DNA of 64,000 bases from Adenophora triphylla var. japonica (lineage: Eukaryota; Streptophyta; Magnoliopsida; Asterales; Campanulaceae). Made by a program: the position numbers and the translations under genes. Below, one piece after another: positions 19,427 to 30,908 of this stretch. Numbering within the stretch: position 1 is the stretch's first letter; each line of letters starts with the position of its first letter. Location of the stretch: the NCBI GenBank assembly GCA_022495995.1, contig JAFEMH010004879.1, positions 31,001 to 95,000 of the forward strand. Direction: 5' to 3'. Under the pieces are notes generated by a model. It had not been told where the DNA came from. It ran no database searches and worked only from the letters and a program-made list of their open reading frames with translations.

Positions 19427-20605
19427 TGAAATTACCCGGATTTCGCGCGCGGTGAAAGGCGGTTGTCTTTCGCGGAGGTTGGTGTTTGAGACCTCGCTTT
19501 TCGGGAAGGATAGGAGTCGCCACGCGATTTTGTATTTTGAGCCCAAACGTTGAAAAATGGCTTTAAGGAAAACGGTGTCGTTTTTATTGGTAGAAAAAAC
19601 ATTGGAAAAGGCTTTGAAAAAGGGGTGTCATTTTTGTTGGTAGCAAAAATGAGGAAAAAGCTTTTTTGAGTACCAGAGATTGTTAGGTTCGGAGGTCACG
19701 TTACATTTCGGGAAGAGTATTTTGAGATCACCCGAAACGTCTCGTATGACGAGTCTTTCTACCTTTCTCGAAAATGTGTGTGCGTGTGTGTGTGTTTGCA
19801 TTTTTGAAAATGGGGGCTTGAATGACAAGCTTAATCTTGTTTTGAATGTCAAACGTTGATTATGTGATTCTTTTTTGAAAAGGCGAGCGTTTGAATGACA
19901 AACGTCGGTTTTGGAGTTTTTTAGGAAAAGTGACACGAGTGATGATTTTGATCTTTTAACTTAAGTGTCAAATGTTGACTTTTAAGAAGAGAGCGTTGAA
20001 TGTCAAACGTCGAATTTTAAGTTTGAAGATGATCGTTTCGATGCCAAACGTCATTTCGCGCATTTTTGAAAAGAGAATTCGAATGTCGAACTCCGGTTTT
20101 GAACCGGGCAAGTCATTGTTAGCGATTTTACGGGAAAAAAGCATTAAATGAATATGCGATCAACGAATCGTTTTGCGACTCAGACTTTGATAAGTAAATA
20201 CTATCACGAGCCAAACGGCTCGGACTTGTAAATGACAGTATTTAAAGTGCGGTATCGACGGAATCAAATGACCGGGATTTTAAAAGTGCGTTAAGTAAAT
20301 AGCATTCAACGAATCAAAAGATCCAGACCGTTAAATGACTATCATGAACCAAACGGTTCGGACTGTACAGTTGCGTAAAGTAAATGACGTTCGATGGATC
20401 AAACGATTCGGAATTGTAAATGACATAAAAAGTAACGGAACGGGACCGGAACGCCGTTTTAACCCCATATTGAACACAGGTGATCCCACCCTGTCTGCTC
20501 TAAGTTGCGTAGCTAGAGGAAGGGAGGGTAGGTACAGAGTAGAGTACGTAGTAATCGAACTTCCCGGATGGCTCTCAGGAGTGTACCCGCGCTAGTGTCT
20601 CCCAG
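19427..20605 (-). mobile_element. LTR relic 'F' of an Ogre-like element
   Basis: Starts TGAAATTACCCGG, the reversed LTR end seen in elements A and B, and follows the same order of landmarks: GGAGTCGCCACGC near 19508, TCGGAGGTCACG near 19690, a CGAGTCTTTCTACC segment near 19750 and a TG run near 19780. The remainder (GTCAAACGT motifs repeated near 19850-20060) differs from A and B, so it is a separate family. No primer-binding site precedes 19427, so it is not a 5' LTR. It runs up to the start of L1 at 20606 without an obvious own terminus, so it is truncated or solo. Confidence 0.55.
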
Positions 20606-22089
20606 TGTAAGTACCCCAATGCTGGATCACTCCCTTTCAAACACCGGGAAACACCGCGAGACTCATCCACGCGATCTCGGAGACCTCTCCCAGCTCAAAA
20701 CCCTCTCAAACCCCCAACCAAACCAAGGGAGGAGCCCTCGCAGGATAAAAAGGGACAAAAGGACCTTTCGGGAATTTTCGGGGAAGCTGGAAAAGCAATA
20801 TAGGTCCGTACGGACCTCTTTGTTTCCATAATTCTTGAATCCCTTAAAGTCCACAATATTCCCTCAAATCCGGAGAAATGATTACCCTAAATGCGGACTT
20901 GGTCCGTACGGACCTCTTTTGCATGTCGAAGATGGTCAAATGTACGGACCTCTTTGCGAGGGGACATCATCATTTCCGAATATTCACCATCATTGCATAT
21001 TCCCTCAAATCGAGGAAAACCAAAATCTGGATAACCGAGGAGGTCCGTACGGACCTCTTTGCACCAAATACGAGACTATAAATAGGGCTCCCCCTCCTCA
21101 TTTTCACACCTCCCACTTCTCTCTTCCTCCACTAAGCCTTACTGGCTCCCCTTAAGACCTTTGAGGCATTCCCGGCCCCTTCGGATCCTTGAGGCCTTAG
21201 AGCCCCCTCGAGGTGCTCAGAAGCCTCTCCGAGCGCTCCCGAGGCGCTCCGCGCTGCCCGAGGCACTCTCGAGGTACTCTGAGGCCCCTCGTGGTACTCA
21301 GAGGCCTTGCACAGTCTTTCCACGGTGTCCAGGCTCTTTCAGGAGTCAAGCCAGGCGATCCCAAACCTTGCCGAACCTCTGCCCGAATCCAACCAACGAT
21401 CCCAAACCTTGCCGAGACCTCGCGAATCAACCAAGATTCCAACGCACGCCGAACCTGCCAGGCCGATCCCGACGATCCCAGCACGCAGAACCTGCGCGGC
21501 GCGACCTACAGGTTTCAACTCACGCCGAAACTGCTGTCCGCGGACCACCGGCATCCCGAAGCAATCCGGGCTACTCAGGCCTCAAACACTATTCCCTGCG
21601 GAGAGACGGACACGAACCAACATTGGTAAGGCTTCCTTCTATTCTATTTCAATACATTTCAATACAATGTAGACATCCGTCTGACATGCATTTTTAAAAG
21701 CACACACACACATCACACAACTTTTTAAAGGATATTAGGGGTATCCAGAAAGACTCGTTTTACGAGGCGGCTCGGGTGAGCTCTAATATTCTAATATTCT
21801 CTTCCGAGGAGTCATCGACCTCCGAACTCAAAATCTCATCACACAAAAACAGGTTTAAAATTTATCTTTAAGCGATGCCCTTTTCAATGTTTTGGGCTTA
21901 ATAAAAACGGCGTGGCGACTCTACAAAATGCGAAAGCAAAACGGCGAGACACCTCCGACACGCAACGCTAAACGGAATAAGCCGGATCTTAGGGCGCGAT
22001 TGTCTTGCCTCTCGGATCCGGGCGACCTCCCGAGCGGCGACGAATGCGAGATCTGGGGCTCCGCCTTGAGCCGGATCCGGGTAATTTCG
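20606..22089 (+). mobile_element. LTR L1 (5' LTR of element A)
   Basis: Begins TGTAAGTACCCC and ends GGGTAATTTCG, with CG in place of the usual CA. About 1.48 kb. The U3 carries repeated GGTCCGTACGGACC palindromes and a TATA box at 21077. R/U5 includes GAGGC/CGAGG-rich repeats (21160-21320) and a CACACACA run near 21702. The PBS follows three bases later, confirming 5' LTR status. The frames at 21132-21697 on both strands are GC-rich repeat shadows. Confidence 0.8.
20803..21085 (+). promoter_or_regulatory. L1 promoter region: GGTCCGTACGGACC palindromes and TATA box
   Basis: Perfect 14-bp palindromes at 20803-20816, 20901-20914 and 21042-21055, a half site near 20942, each followed by TCTTT, then TATAAATAG at 21077-21085. 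A GGAGGAGCC...AAAGGGACAAAAGG segment precedes them. Regular placement just upstream of TATA in all four LTRs suggests a cis-element; no factor is known to me. Confidence 0.6.
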
Positions 22090-22091
22090 GT

Positions 22092-22109
22092 TAGCGACTC
22101 ATTGGGGAC
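22092..22109 (+). other. Primer-binding site of element A
   Basis: TAGCGACTCATTGGGGAC, one base off the TGGCGACTC start in element B. Complementary to the 3' end of a tRNA-Arg type primer as described for Ogre elements (from memory). Confidence 0.6.
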
Positions 22110-23265
22110 ACTTTGTTTTAAAAACTTTTAAACAAAACAAAAGATTTTTAAAACGATGATGAGGTCAAACTTTCATTTTACCCCTTCCTTTAAGCTTGTT
22201 GTGTGTGTGTGCACGTGCTTCGTTTTTATTTTACAAAAAAATAAAAATACAAAAAAATGCATCAATATACATACGTGCATACATTTAAAATTCTTCAAAA
22301 TTTTCTATTTTACTCGGAAAAAGAATTTTAGAGACCTTGCCTTGTGGCAGCTGTGCCTCGGTTACACCGCACTCTACTCCTGCTTCTTTGCCTCGGTTAC
22401 ACCGCACACTATGCGCCTTCTTTGCCCTCGGATCACAGCACTTGCCTTTCTGACCAGCCCTTAACCGGAGTGGTCTCGGTTGCGATCCGTTTGGTCTTCC
22501 TAGGCCTCTTGGGCGCCTTGGCGGGATCATTCCAAACATCCCGTCCTAGCGGACGTCAACCACACGTTTGAGTCTTGAGTCACACTCTGTCCGGACTCGG
22601 TTGGTTTTACCCGGTCAGGTGTCATACGGCTGGATACATATACCATGCCGGCCATTTTACGAGTCAAGGCTCGGAACTCGAGATCCACTTGCGCAAGCAA
22701 AGCGATGAAAGGTCATGCTAAAATCTTGACACGATCTTGATTTCGAAGCTACACCAGGAACGATGTTCCGTCCGGATATACATCCATGCTCGCGTGACAC
22801 CATGTCATCACGCCTTTGATACGTCGGCCGTGACGATATGACCCGGCCGACGCCTAACGTCACGAGATCCCTTGCGCAAGCAAGCAAAGAGAAGGTCATG
22901 CCGAGACTGCTTGACACGATCTTGACTCGATGGTAAGTAGGCTTTCAGGTTCACTATTCACGTGGCTAACGCATCAAAAGAACATGACGAGGCTCGGTCC
23001 ATAGGTTCGATTTTCTTTTAGGCGGTGGAAACCGCTTGCACTATAGGACCCTCGCACAGAGTGTCCATCCCTTTGGGATGTCGAAATCTGAGGTGCAAAA
23101 CGAGGGGCTTATAGCCGCGCGGATGGTCTCCGGTGACCCGGGATCTAGCATAGTTGCGAAAAAGAAGAGCAATCTTTTCCAACCTACCTAGGATTACGAG
23201 AAAACATGTTTTAAGTAAATTAAAACAACAAAAAAAATCAAAAATAAAAGAAAGCGGAAACCGCA
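22110..23265 (+). other. 5' leader of element A
   Basis: Non-coding leader. Includes TG/GT-rich and A-rich stretches (22200-22260), two or three copies of GCCTCGGTTACACCGCAC near 22355, 22391 and 22419, and two CTTGCGCAAGCAAAG-containing segments (22690, 22870) that match the element B leader. Long leaders, with an extra ORF in some Ogres, are common in this lineage; I see no credible ORF1 here. Frames at 22156-22917 are short and not conserved with B. Confidence 0.5.
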
Positions 23266-24870
23266 TGCCACGTGAGCTTTCCCCCTTATCCGAGAGGCCA
23301 TTCCTGTGTCTAAACCTTGCCCGTCACCCTCCTCGTGACGAGAGTGGTTGAGAATCCAGGAAGCCGCCTTTTCGGTATTGAGGTCACAAGATCCGATAGC
23401 CCTTCCCGGTTCAAGCGGTCCACACCGTCCAGCTACTCCCCATGGCGGGATCAACGGATAACGATGAGGAAAGCGGAACCCCGCCCCAGGAAATTTCCAA
23501 ACAATGGAAGAAGTTTGGCAAGCTTTTAAGGCTCTCGAGAAACGCCAAGAAGTGCGGCGGGCTTGGATTGAATATGCCATGCGCCGTCGCGAGCCGTCGT
23601 GGTTCCCCAGCACGATGGGACCGTCGTTCTCATAGAAGACGGAGAAATATCGACTCCCGGTCTCTCAAAGCTATCGGCGGGTCCCTCCTTCACAAATCCA
23701 CGGAAACCTAGCAATGCAAGGCAACTCCCGCTCAAAGCTCCATTCGAGCCTCGGTCAACGGCTACGATTTTCCAGCCTCGGCACACCTATGGGCCCGCTC
23801 CCTCAAATCCTAACACCTCTCAATATCCACTGGAATTCAATCCTGTGCCTGCTGTATGAGTCCGCGGCCACAACTTGAAATCCCAATGTTTACCAGGGAC
23901 GGACATCCCGGGCGGATATCCCAGACATTTCAAGCTTGCCGCACTAGTACGCCGCCCTTGGGGCTAATGAAGCATTTCCCGATTCCTAAACACAACCCTT
24001 AGTGGTCCGGGCAATTACGCCCCCAATTTCAACAATCCGGGATATGGGTTGGTATACGCTCATTGCCTCCCAAGACTCCCGAATGGCGATCCCATACGCA
24101 ATCCACCTCCATCTTCGGTCTCCATCCCGAAACGGCGGCTGCCTGCCTCACTCTTGACCCCCATATGGCTTGGTTGGCGAGAACATGCAAAGGAGATACA
24201 ACGGAAGAGTTTCCTTAAGCAAAAGGAAAAAGGTTACCAAACACCTCCAAACAAGAAGAAAGAGGTTACCGGAGCGATCCACTACATCCAGACGGGCTCA
24301 AGTAAACCGCGATCAAGCACCCCGAGGAATGACAATCCCCTCGCATACCACGGTTCCGGCATTTTGATAACCTCGGGATGCCCTTGAGCCAAGTCCTCGA
24401 GACACTAGTAAAGAGGAACATTCTCAAACCCCTTGAGAATTTCCAACCAAAGACTCGCAAGCCCAACATGGATATGAGCAAGCAACTGCGCCTTCACAAC
24501 TACCCGGTCGCGCACCGACAATTGCTTTGTGCTAAAGCAAGTGGTCGAAGGGCTAATCGAAGAGGAAAGTTGGAACGCCCCTGCGGTCCCATCACGGTTG
24601 GAAACCCTTTCCCTAGAAATGACGGGGTAATCGGGGTGGAGAAGTCCTCTGCAAATTCCGTGATGAATGGGGACGTGAAGACGGAACACAGGGCTTCCGC
24701 AATGAAGAATTCGAGAGAAAGAATCCAAGAACGGTTATTCCCCAACAATCCTTTCCAGAATCGGGGCACACCAAGGGATGGATCGAGCCTTCCCCGAGAG
24801 ATAAGGCGGTTCGAGACGGCAGGTCGAGCAAGTGGCGGCATAAAAACGGCGTGACTTTCACAAACGCGGA
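23266..24870 (+). pseudogene. Degenerate gag of element A
   Basis: Frame pieces match the Tat/Ogre gag layout. An N-terminal piece at about 23442 (MAGSTDNDEESGTPPQEISK) has a clear counterpart in element B (MAKSVDNKDENGTYPQEIS). A C-terminal piece at about 24378-24620 has ILKPLENFQP followed by a decayed zinc-finger-like stretch (DMSKQLRLHNYPVAHRQ) and KLERPCGPITVGNPFP. An upstream piece (MPRELSPLSERPFLCLNLAR, about 23266) is also shared with B. Several frameshifts separate them, so no full Gag can be made. Gag would form the particle that packages the RNA. Confidence 0.6.
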
Positions 24871-25310
24871 CCACGGCCCGGCAAGAAGAGACGGGACGAG
24901 AAGCTTGGACTAACCCCGTCTCCTAGAGTCTATCTTCAAAAATAAAAGACCCGAGTGCTGTCGTATTTATGTTCGAGTCTCTCGAGTCGTCGATGGCCTT
25001 ACGCCTAAAGATTATGCGTTTGTAACATAAACCGCGCTTCCTTATGCTTTGAATAAATGATCGACCTTTACGAGTATCCCCTCATTGCCACTTTAACAAA
25101 TGATAAATTAACTAATCAAAAACAGTTAATAATGATTCACTTGGTAAAAGCCTTGAGACACATTAATGAACAATGCATTAAAACAAATCTTTAAGCATGT
25201 TGTCAAACGAGAGGAAAATCGAGGCCCAGTGCTGAGAAGGTTCTAACCAAAATGAATTTGGGAGCTGGCGAAGAGCCCGAAGAGACGCAAATCAAAGAAT
25301 CACACGGTCA
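24871..25310 (+). pseudogene. Pre-RT remnant of element A, with protease deleted
   Basis: From about 25040 the sequence is collinear with the pre-RT part of elements B and C, with counterparts of LSEYPLIASLT, FKHVVKRE and AEEPKETQI, but broken by stops and shifts. The protease lying between gag and this part in B (50091-50560) is missing, showing one deletion junction around 24900-24960. The match ends near 25300 (CAAATCAAAGAATC), where RT would follow, marking a second deletion. Confidence 0.55.
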
Positions 25311-25799
25311 AACCTCGTAGGTTCTAGTCTTGTTTTCATTCAATCAAGTCCTCCTCGGACATTGTAATTAAGTCTTCAATTTTCCATACATAAGTCTTCT
25401 TTCTTTTCTTGCTAGACTTGAGACATTATTTTGCACCCCATATTACATTTAATGAAATGGTTTTGTTCTATGTGATCACTTGCATTGCTTTCAACAAGTA
25501 ATTCCACAAATGATTAATGCTTTGATTAATTGGTGTGAGAAAGTCAATCGATAGCTCCCCATACACCTTACCATACCCCACACAAAGGCCTCCATCAAGC
25601 CATACACTTTCCCAAAACATGTCCCCACCATCACCTTGACCAAGTCAACGACGGCGGGGAACATCAAAGGACAACAAAAGGTCACTCGGCATCAAAAGAT
25701 TGACCCCATATGGAAACCAACAATTCTAGGGGCTTGCCTTCGCCCTCGTGCGCATCAAGAAAGTTCAAGCGGGGGCTTGCCTTCGCCCTCAAATGCTCC

Positions 25800-25831
<32 letters not shown>

Positions 25832-26880
25832 TCAAGCAGAGCACAAAAAAAAAAAAAAGAAGCTCAAGCGAAGCTACACAAAAAAAAGAGCTCAAGCGGA
25901 AGCTTCACAAAAATAAATGAGGTCAAGGACCCAGGCCAACGATCAAGAAGCAATGGATTCATTAAAGCTTGCCATCAAATACGACTTGTCAAGGAATCAC
26001 CTCGAGGCCCGTGCCTCGTCATTCAACCTTCCGAGCCTTTTCGCCAAGGCCGCGCAAATATTCATGCCACTGGCCCCAAAGCCAAACACGGTTCAAACCC
26101 GAACTACGTCGACTGAGCTCCTTGTCTTAAGGGAACGTAGGCATCCGAGAAATGGTCCGATCATAAACACATACAAATCCATGAACCCGATCTCATCAAT
26201 GACCTCTCCTATACACAAACCTTCTTTCACACCGGACCAACTCGATCCTTGATACCGGTTGACTTTCTCCTCGTGATTAATCAAAGCATATCGGGTTTAA
26301 TTGTTGAATAACCCGAACATCAACAAAGGGTTTTAAGCAAACAAGTGATCATTGTGAACAAATCAAGTTTTCGGATGTCTCGACAAGTCTTCTTTTTCTA
26401 CAAAATAGGACAATAGAGCTAAACAACGATTTTACGTCGTGAGGGCTTCCATTACACTTTTACAAGCTTTTCGGTACTCATACTCTCTCAAAGAGTCAAA
26501 CCCAAAAGCATTTCTTTTGTGCCTACATCAAATAAGGCATTCACACAAAGGGGACCCGTTCCCGCCTTTTCAAAAATAAATACGCCCTTGCAAGTGTACA
26601 TTACGAGTCATTTCTTCCACAAAGAGGGTCGAACTACGCAGGACTGAGCCTCTCGGTCAGGGGAACGTGGCGGCCTTCGTTGGTTCGGTCTAAGGAATAC
26701 ACAAAATTCCAAAAATTGATGCCACGAGGCTCGGGAAAGAAGCAAGCAAGAGATTTTGCGTCTCGACAAAGCTTTAAAAGTAAATCACAAATCATCACCG
26801 GTTAAAACACTTCTTGATGAGTTCAAGCACGGTCTACTCTCAAACTCACAACATGCTAAAAGACTGACTTAAAACATTTA
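25311..26880 (+). other. Non-coding 3' spacer of element A with internal poly(A)
   Basis: Element-specific spacer. Holds a poly(A) run at about 25799-25826, followed by three GAGCTCAAGC-type repeats with shorter A runs. The counterpart in B is a poly(T) run at 45259-45281 with GCTCGAGCTC. The segment at 25311-25630 has no counterpart in B. The Lys-rich frames at 25636-26116 are products of the A runs. Confidence 0.5.
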
Positions 26881-28400
26881 ACAATCAATGTGTGCAACGA
26901 TGCGATGAATGGATACTCGGTGTTTCGTAAGGTCATTCCATGCTACTCGCGTTTGGCCCTTCATCACTCTTTCCTTTCCTCCCTCGTCCCCAGCGAGTCT
27001 TTTTCATTCCCCATGAGCGAGTTACTGTCTCCCTCATTCCGAGATCGGGAGTCCTCCTTGTCGTGTCAAACGAACCGGTCGCTCTCGGAGCATCGTTCAC
27101 CGTGCCTCGGCTCGGATCTCACTCCTACGAGTGCACGCGGGGACCTCTCCCCGCCGGTCTGTCAACTCGAGTCACGTAGTCAAAGCAAGCGTCTCCCGCG
27201 ACATCACGAGGGTTAGACCAAGCCACACTCCTAAGGCTATAGCGGAGACGACAATCTTGCCCCCGAGAATTGCTTCACGCTGCTCCCCCAGAAACCACTT
27301 GGGTGCACTTAGATATGCTACTCATACCAATCCGGTACTCGATGGTCGAGACAACATTCTCCCGGCATCTAAGGAGCACCGCGGGAGGGAAAGCGGAATA
27401 CTTCCATACCCTCGGAAAATACATAAAAGCATCGGGATCTGTCATGCGGAAAGAAGCTACCTCCACGTTGGCAATGTCATCCCGGCCAATGAGCTCTGCC
27501 TCATCCCGGGCGACGGGAAACAAGCGACGGAACACAGAAAGAGGACGAAGGCAAACACGGAACTCGACAACATAGGAACCTTCTGACGAGGCCCTCCTAG
27601 TTTCAATCCCCCAAAGGGAAACCCACCAGCGAATCGATGCGTACCAAGATGTGCCATCCATCTCTCCCAAACGGTGATCCATGTCCAAGACAAAGGTCAC
27701 CGAGCAAGCGTCCACGGACTAAGAGACGCCGGAGACTCGGGCATGGTTTGAAGCCTCTCTCGCAACCATAATGCAAGCAAAGCGAGGGCTTCCCCGCATG
27801 AATCGGTCCCTCGTCACCGGATGATCTGCACCGTGGAAGGTTTCCCTGGAACCGAAGGAACGATATCCTCGCCCGCCCGACAATGGCTGCCATATCAAAC
27901 GAGCACCGTCACATATCATGAGGTAGCCAACCCCGAAAGAGTGGCTATCAAGCCTGACGAACGCGTCCCGGAGACATCACTCCCGCCGCCGCTCATGAAG
28001 CTATCAGCTGCCCATTTGCTCGAGAAAACTTGCAGAAAGCTGCCTCGGCCTCCATTAACCACAAATGCATTCCCGGCTCATGCGACATGCACAAAAATAA
28101 TAATAAGCTAGCAACAATTCCTAGGTCAATCCAGGGAATCACAAATACGTCATTACATCTTAAATAAAATACTTTCTTTGTGCAAATACAAGTGTTTTAT
28201 TACAGTACAAAATGTCTGTTGCTCTGAAAAAAACAATGGAAAGAGGAAAAGCAAAGAGCCTAATCCGATTCATCATCATCCTCCTCCTGTTGAGAAATTC
28301 GGCATCTCGGCGCCTCGCCGGCCACATCATCGTCCTCGGTGAACCCGGCACCTTCCTCAGCCGGATAATCCAAGAAGTCCACGGGAATAAGAACGAAGAA
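26881..28400. other. Conserved 3' segment of element A, open on both strands
   Basis: Collinear with element B 43560-44850. In A the minus strand is open for 146 codons (27275-27715: CSVTFVLDMDHRLGEMDG, DPDAFMYFPRVWKY, ENVVSTIEYRIGMSS), with further pieces at 27603-27919 (DRFMRGSPRFAC). The plus strand is also open (27131-27586). B shows related frames on both strands. An extra ORF between integrase and the 3' LTR is known in Tat elements in either orientation; I cannot tell which strand, if any, was coding. No domain recognised. Confidence 0.4.
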
Positions 28401-29060
28401 GGAAAAAGAAGATGAGCCGTCCCTCCTCTCCTTGTCCGGCACACAGGCGTCCCACGTCCTCGCCAAGTTCGAGCAGAGGTGCTACCTCGCCCTCGCCAAG
28501 TTCGAGACGAGAGGCTCCATCTCGCCCTCACGCAAGTTCGAGACGGGCGCTACCTCGCCCTCGCCAAGTTCGAGACAAGGCTCCATCTCGCCCTCACCGC
28601 AAGTTCGGACGGGCGCCGTCTCGCCCTCACCGCAAGTTCGGAGACGGAGGCGCTACCTCATCCTCGCAAGTTCGGACGGAGGTTCCACCTCGCCCTCACC
28701 GCAAGTTCGGACGGGCGCTACCTCGCCCTCGCAAGTTCGAGACGGAGGCTCCATCTCGCCCTCCCCGCAAGTTCGAGACGGGCGCTACCTCGCCCTCGCA
28801 AGTTCGAGATAGAGGCTCCATCTCGCCCTCCCCGCAAGTTCGAGACGGGCGCTACCTCGCCCTCGCAAGTTCGAGACGAGAGGTTCCACCTCGCCCTCAC
28901 CGCAAGTTCGAGACGGGCGCTACCTCGCCCTCGCCAAGTTCGAGACAGAGGCTCCATCTCGCCCTCGCGCAAGTTCGGACGGAGCGCTACCTCGCCCTCA
29001 CCAAGTTCGGGCGGAGGTTCCACCTCGCCCTCACCGCAAGTTCGAGCAAAGGCTCAGTCG
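28400..29060. repeat. Tandem CTCGCC...GCAAGTTCGAGAC repeats, element A
   Basis: About 18-20 copies of a 32-38-bp unit, alternating CTCCATCTCGCCCTC and GCTACCTCGCCCTC with GCAAGTTCGAGACG. The long Ser/Arg/Pro frames here on both strands (up to 278 codons) are periodic repeat translations, not genes. Element B has the same array at 42740-43270. Confidence 0.85.
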
Positions 29061-29440
29061 CGTCCTCGTCCTTTCGCGGCTTCGATCCAAAACGCCGGCG
29101 CATCCGCGGCATTTCGGCAACTTCGGTCGGGCGCCACACGTCCTCAACATTTCAACAACTCGATCGGGCGCCCCATGCCCTCTAACACTTCGACAATTCG
29201 GCCAGACGCCGCATGTCCTCTTCGTCTCGGTCGGAGGTGCCCCACATCCTCAACAATTCAACTTCCTCCTCACCAGGTGCCTCCTCCTGCGGTAAACACG
29301 GAGGTATGTCAATAAACTTCAAAGCGCAAGACATAGCTGTAATAAATGCTACATAAAAGAAGAATCCCGGACACGGCATGATGCCTTTCCAAAAATTCCC
29401 ACAAACAAAGTTCCATATAGGATCCACAAAATGCCCGTCA
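29061..29440 (+). other. Spacer between repeat fields, element A
   Basis: Contains decayed copies of CAACATTTCAACAACTCG-like units and a stretch (29290-29430) shared with element B 42360-42500. No gene. Confidence 0.4.
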
Positions 29441-29985
29441 AACTCGACTTAGGTCCAGGACGCCTTAGAATAGTCTCAACTTAGGTCATATTCTGAACTA
29501 GGTCCCAACTTAGGGTCATATTCTGAACTAGGTCCCAACTTAGGGTCATACTCTTGAACTAAGTCTCCTTAGGTCATACTCTGAACAAGGTCCCAACTTA
29601 GGTCATATTCTGAACTAGGTCCCAACTTAGGTCATACTCCTGAACTAGGTCCCAACTTAGGTCATACTCTGAACTAGGTCCCAACTTAGGTCATACTCTG
29701 AACTAGGTCCCAACTTAGGTCATACTCTGAACTAGGTCCCAACTTAGGTCATACTCTGAACTAGGTCCCAACTTAGGTCATATTCCTGAACTAGGTCCCA
29801 ACTTAGGTCATACTCCTGAACTAGGTCCCAACTTAGGTCATATTCTGAACTAGGTCCCAGCTTAGGTCATACTCTGAACTAGGTCCCAACTTAGGTCATA
29901 CTCTACTGAACTAGGTCCCAACTTAGGTCATACTCTGAACTAGGTCACAACTTGGGTTCATACTCCCGAACTAAGCTTCAACTCG
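29441..29985. repeat. ~29-bp tandem array GAACTAGGTCCCAACTTAGG, element A
   Basis: About 18 copies of GAACTAGGTCCCAACTTAGG plus TCATACTCT, with occasional 1-3 base insertions. Element B has about eight copies at 42040-42345, so copy number is unstable. Confidence 0.9.
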
Positions 29986-30365
29986 GGACATCACCACGTC
30001 CACTCACCACAAACCTCACTACTTCACCGGGCGGCCGGAAGGCTTTAAACCACTCGGTCCGAAGACCGTATAAACCTCCCCATCACTATCTCCCGGCCCG
30101 GAAGGCTTTAAACCACTCGGTCAGGGAGGCCAGCTAAACTATCCCCGGCCGGAAGGCTTTAAACCACTCGATCCATAATCTGCCAAACTACTATCCCGGC
30201 CGGGAAGGCTTTAAACCACTCGGTCAGGAGGCGTATAAATCAGCCAAACTACTATCCCGGCCGGAAGGCTCTAAACCACTCGGTCAGGAAGACCGTATAA
30301 ATCTCCCAAATCACTATCGCCGGCCGGAAGGCCTTAAACCACCCGATTAGGAAAATCGTAAAATT
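29986..30365. repeat. ~60-bp tandem units GGAAGGCTTTAAACCACTCG, element A
   Basis: Six imperfect units containing CCGGCCGGAAGGC, TTTAAACCACTCGGTC and a GTATAAA tail. Related to 41640-41980 in B. Confidence 0.85.
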
Positions 30366-30700
30366 TCCATCCCGGGATACCACCACGTCCTTATCATTGA
30401 CCTCGGCGGTCACCCGGGACATCACCCCGTCCTTATCACCGACCTCGGCGGTCACCTGGGACGCCACCACGCTCACATACACCCGACCAATATCACGGTC
30501 ACACGCCGCCGAACTACGGTCACCGGGAGCCACCACGTCCTTATCACCGCCTATCACGGTCACCCGGACGCCATCCTTATCATCGACCTATACGGTCACC
30601 AGACACCACCACGTCCTTATCACCGACCTCGGCGGTCACACAACACTTCGAGGGCACCACCACGCCCGCACTCACAAACACTCACCCCACACACGAACTA
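30366..30700. repeat. ~35-bp tandem units CACCACGTCCTTATCACCGAC, element A
   Basis: About eight degenerate units with GACCTCGGCGGTCAC spacers. The same unit is expanded to nearly 2 kb in element B (39600-41610). Confidence 0.85.
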
Positions 30701-30908
30701 CGATCGGGCTTGATTCCCGCTAGGGATACGTAGGAATCCTATCACGGGGTCCGGCCAATCGGCCTAAACGGTCACATAACAGGACACCGCCATGTCCTCA
30801 CGCACTGACCTACACGGTCACTTCCTCTCCCAGCACGCGATCCAGATCAGGACCCTTATCTTATCGACGACCCCACTTCTTTCATAAGTGACGTCGCCGA
30901 GGGGCTTC
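30701..30908 (+). other. Pre-LTR region and polypurine tract of element A
   Basis: Ends with GAGGGGCTTC at 30899-30908, directly before TGTAAG of L2. The segment GACGACCCCACTTCTTTCAT is shared in reverse with B just inside L3 (39381-39400). The tract primes plus-strand DNA synthesis. Confidence 0.65.

Noticed and set aside
21132..21697. Overlapping GC-rich frames of up to 178 codons on both strands of LTR L1, with counterparts in L2-L4
   Set aside because: They lie in R/U5 of the LTR, shift between copies, and reflect CGAGG/GAGGC repetition.
22156..22571. Leader frames of element A as a possible Ogre ORF1
   Set aside because: Short frames, not conserved in element B's leader, and built partly on the GCCTCGGTTACACCGCAC repeat.
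25636..26116. Lys-rich frames near poly(A)
   Set aside because: Created by A runs in the spacer of element A; not conserved with B.
28412..29315. Plus-strand frames of 257 and 278 codons rich in Ser, Pro and Arg
   Set aside because: They follow a 32-38-bp tandem repeat and have equally long overlapping partners in other frames; no domain.
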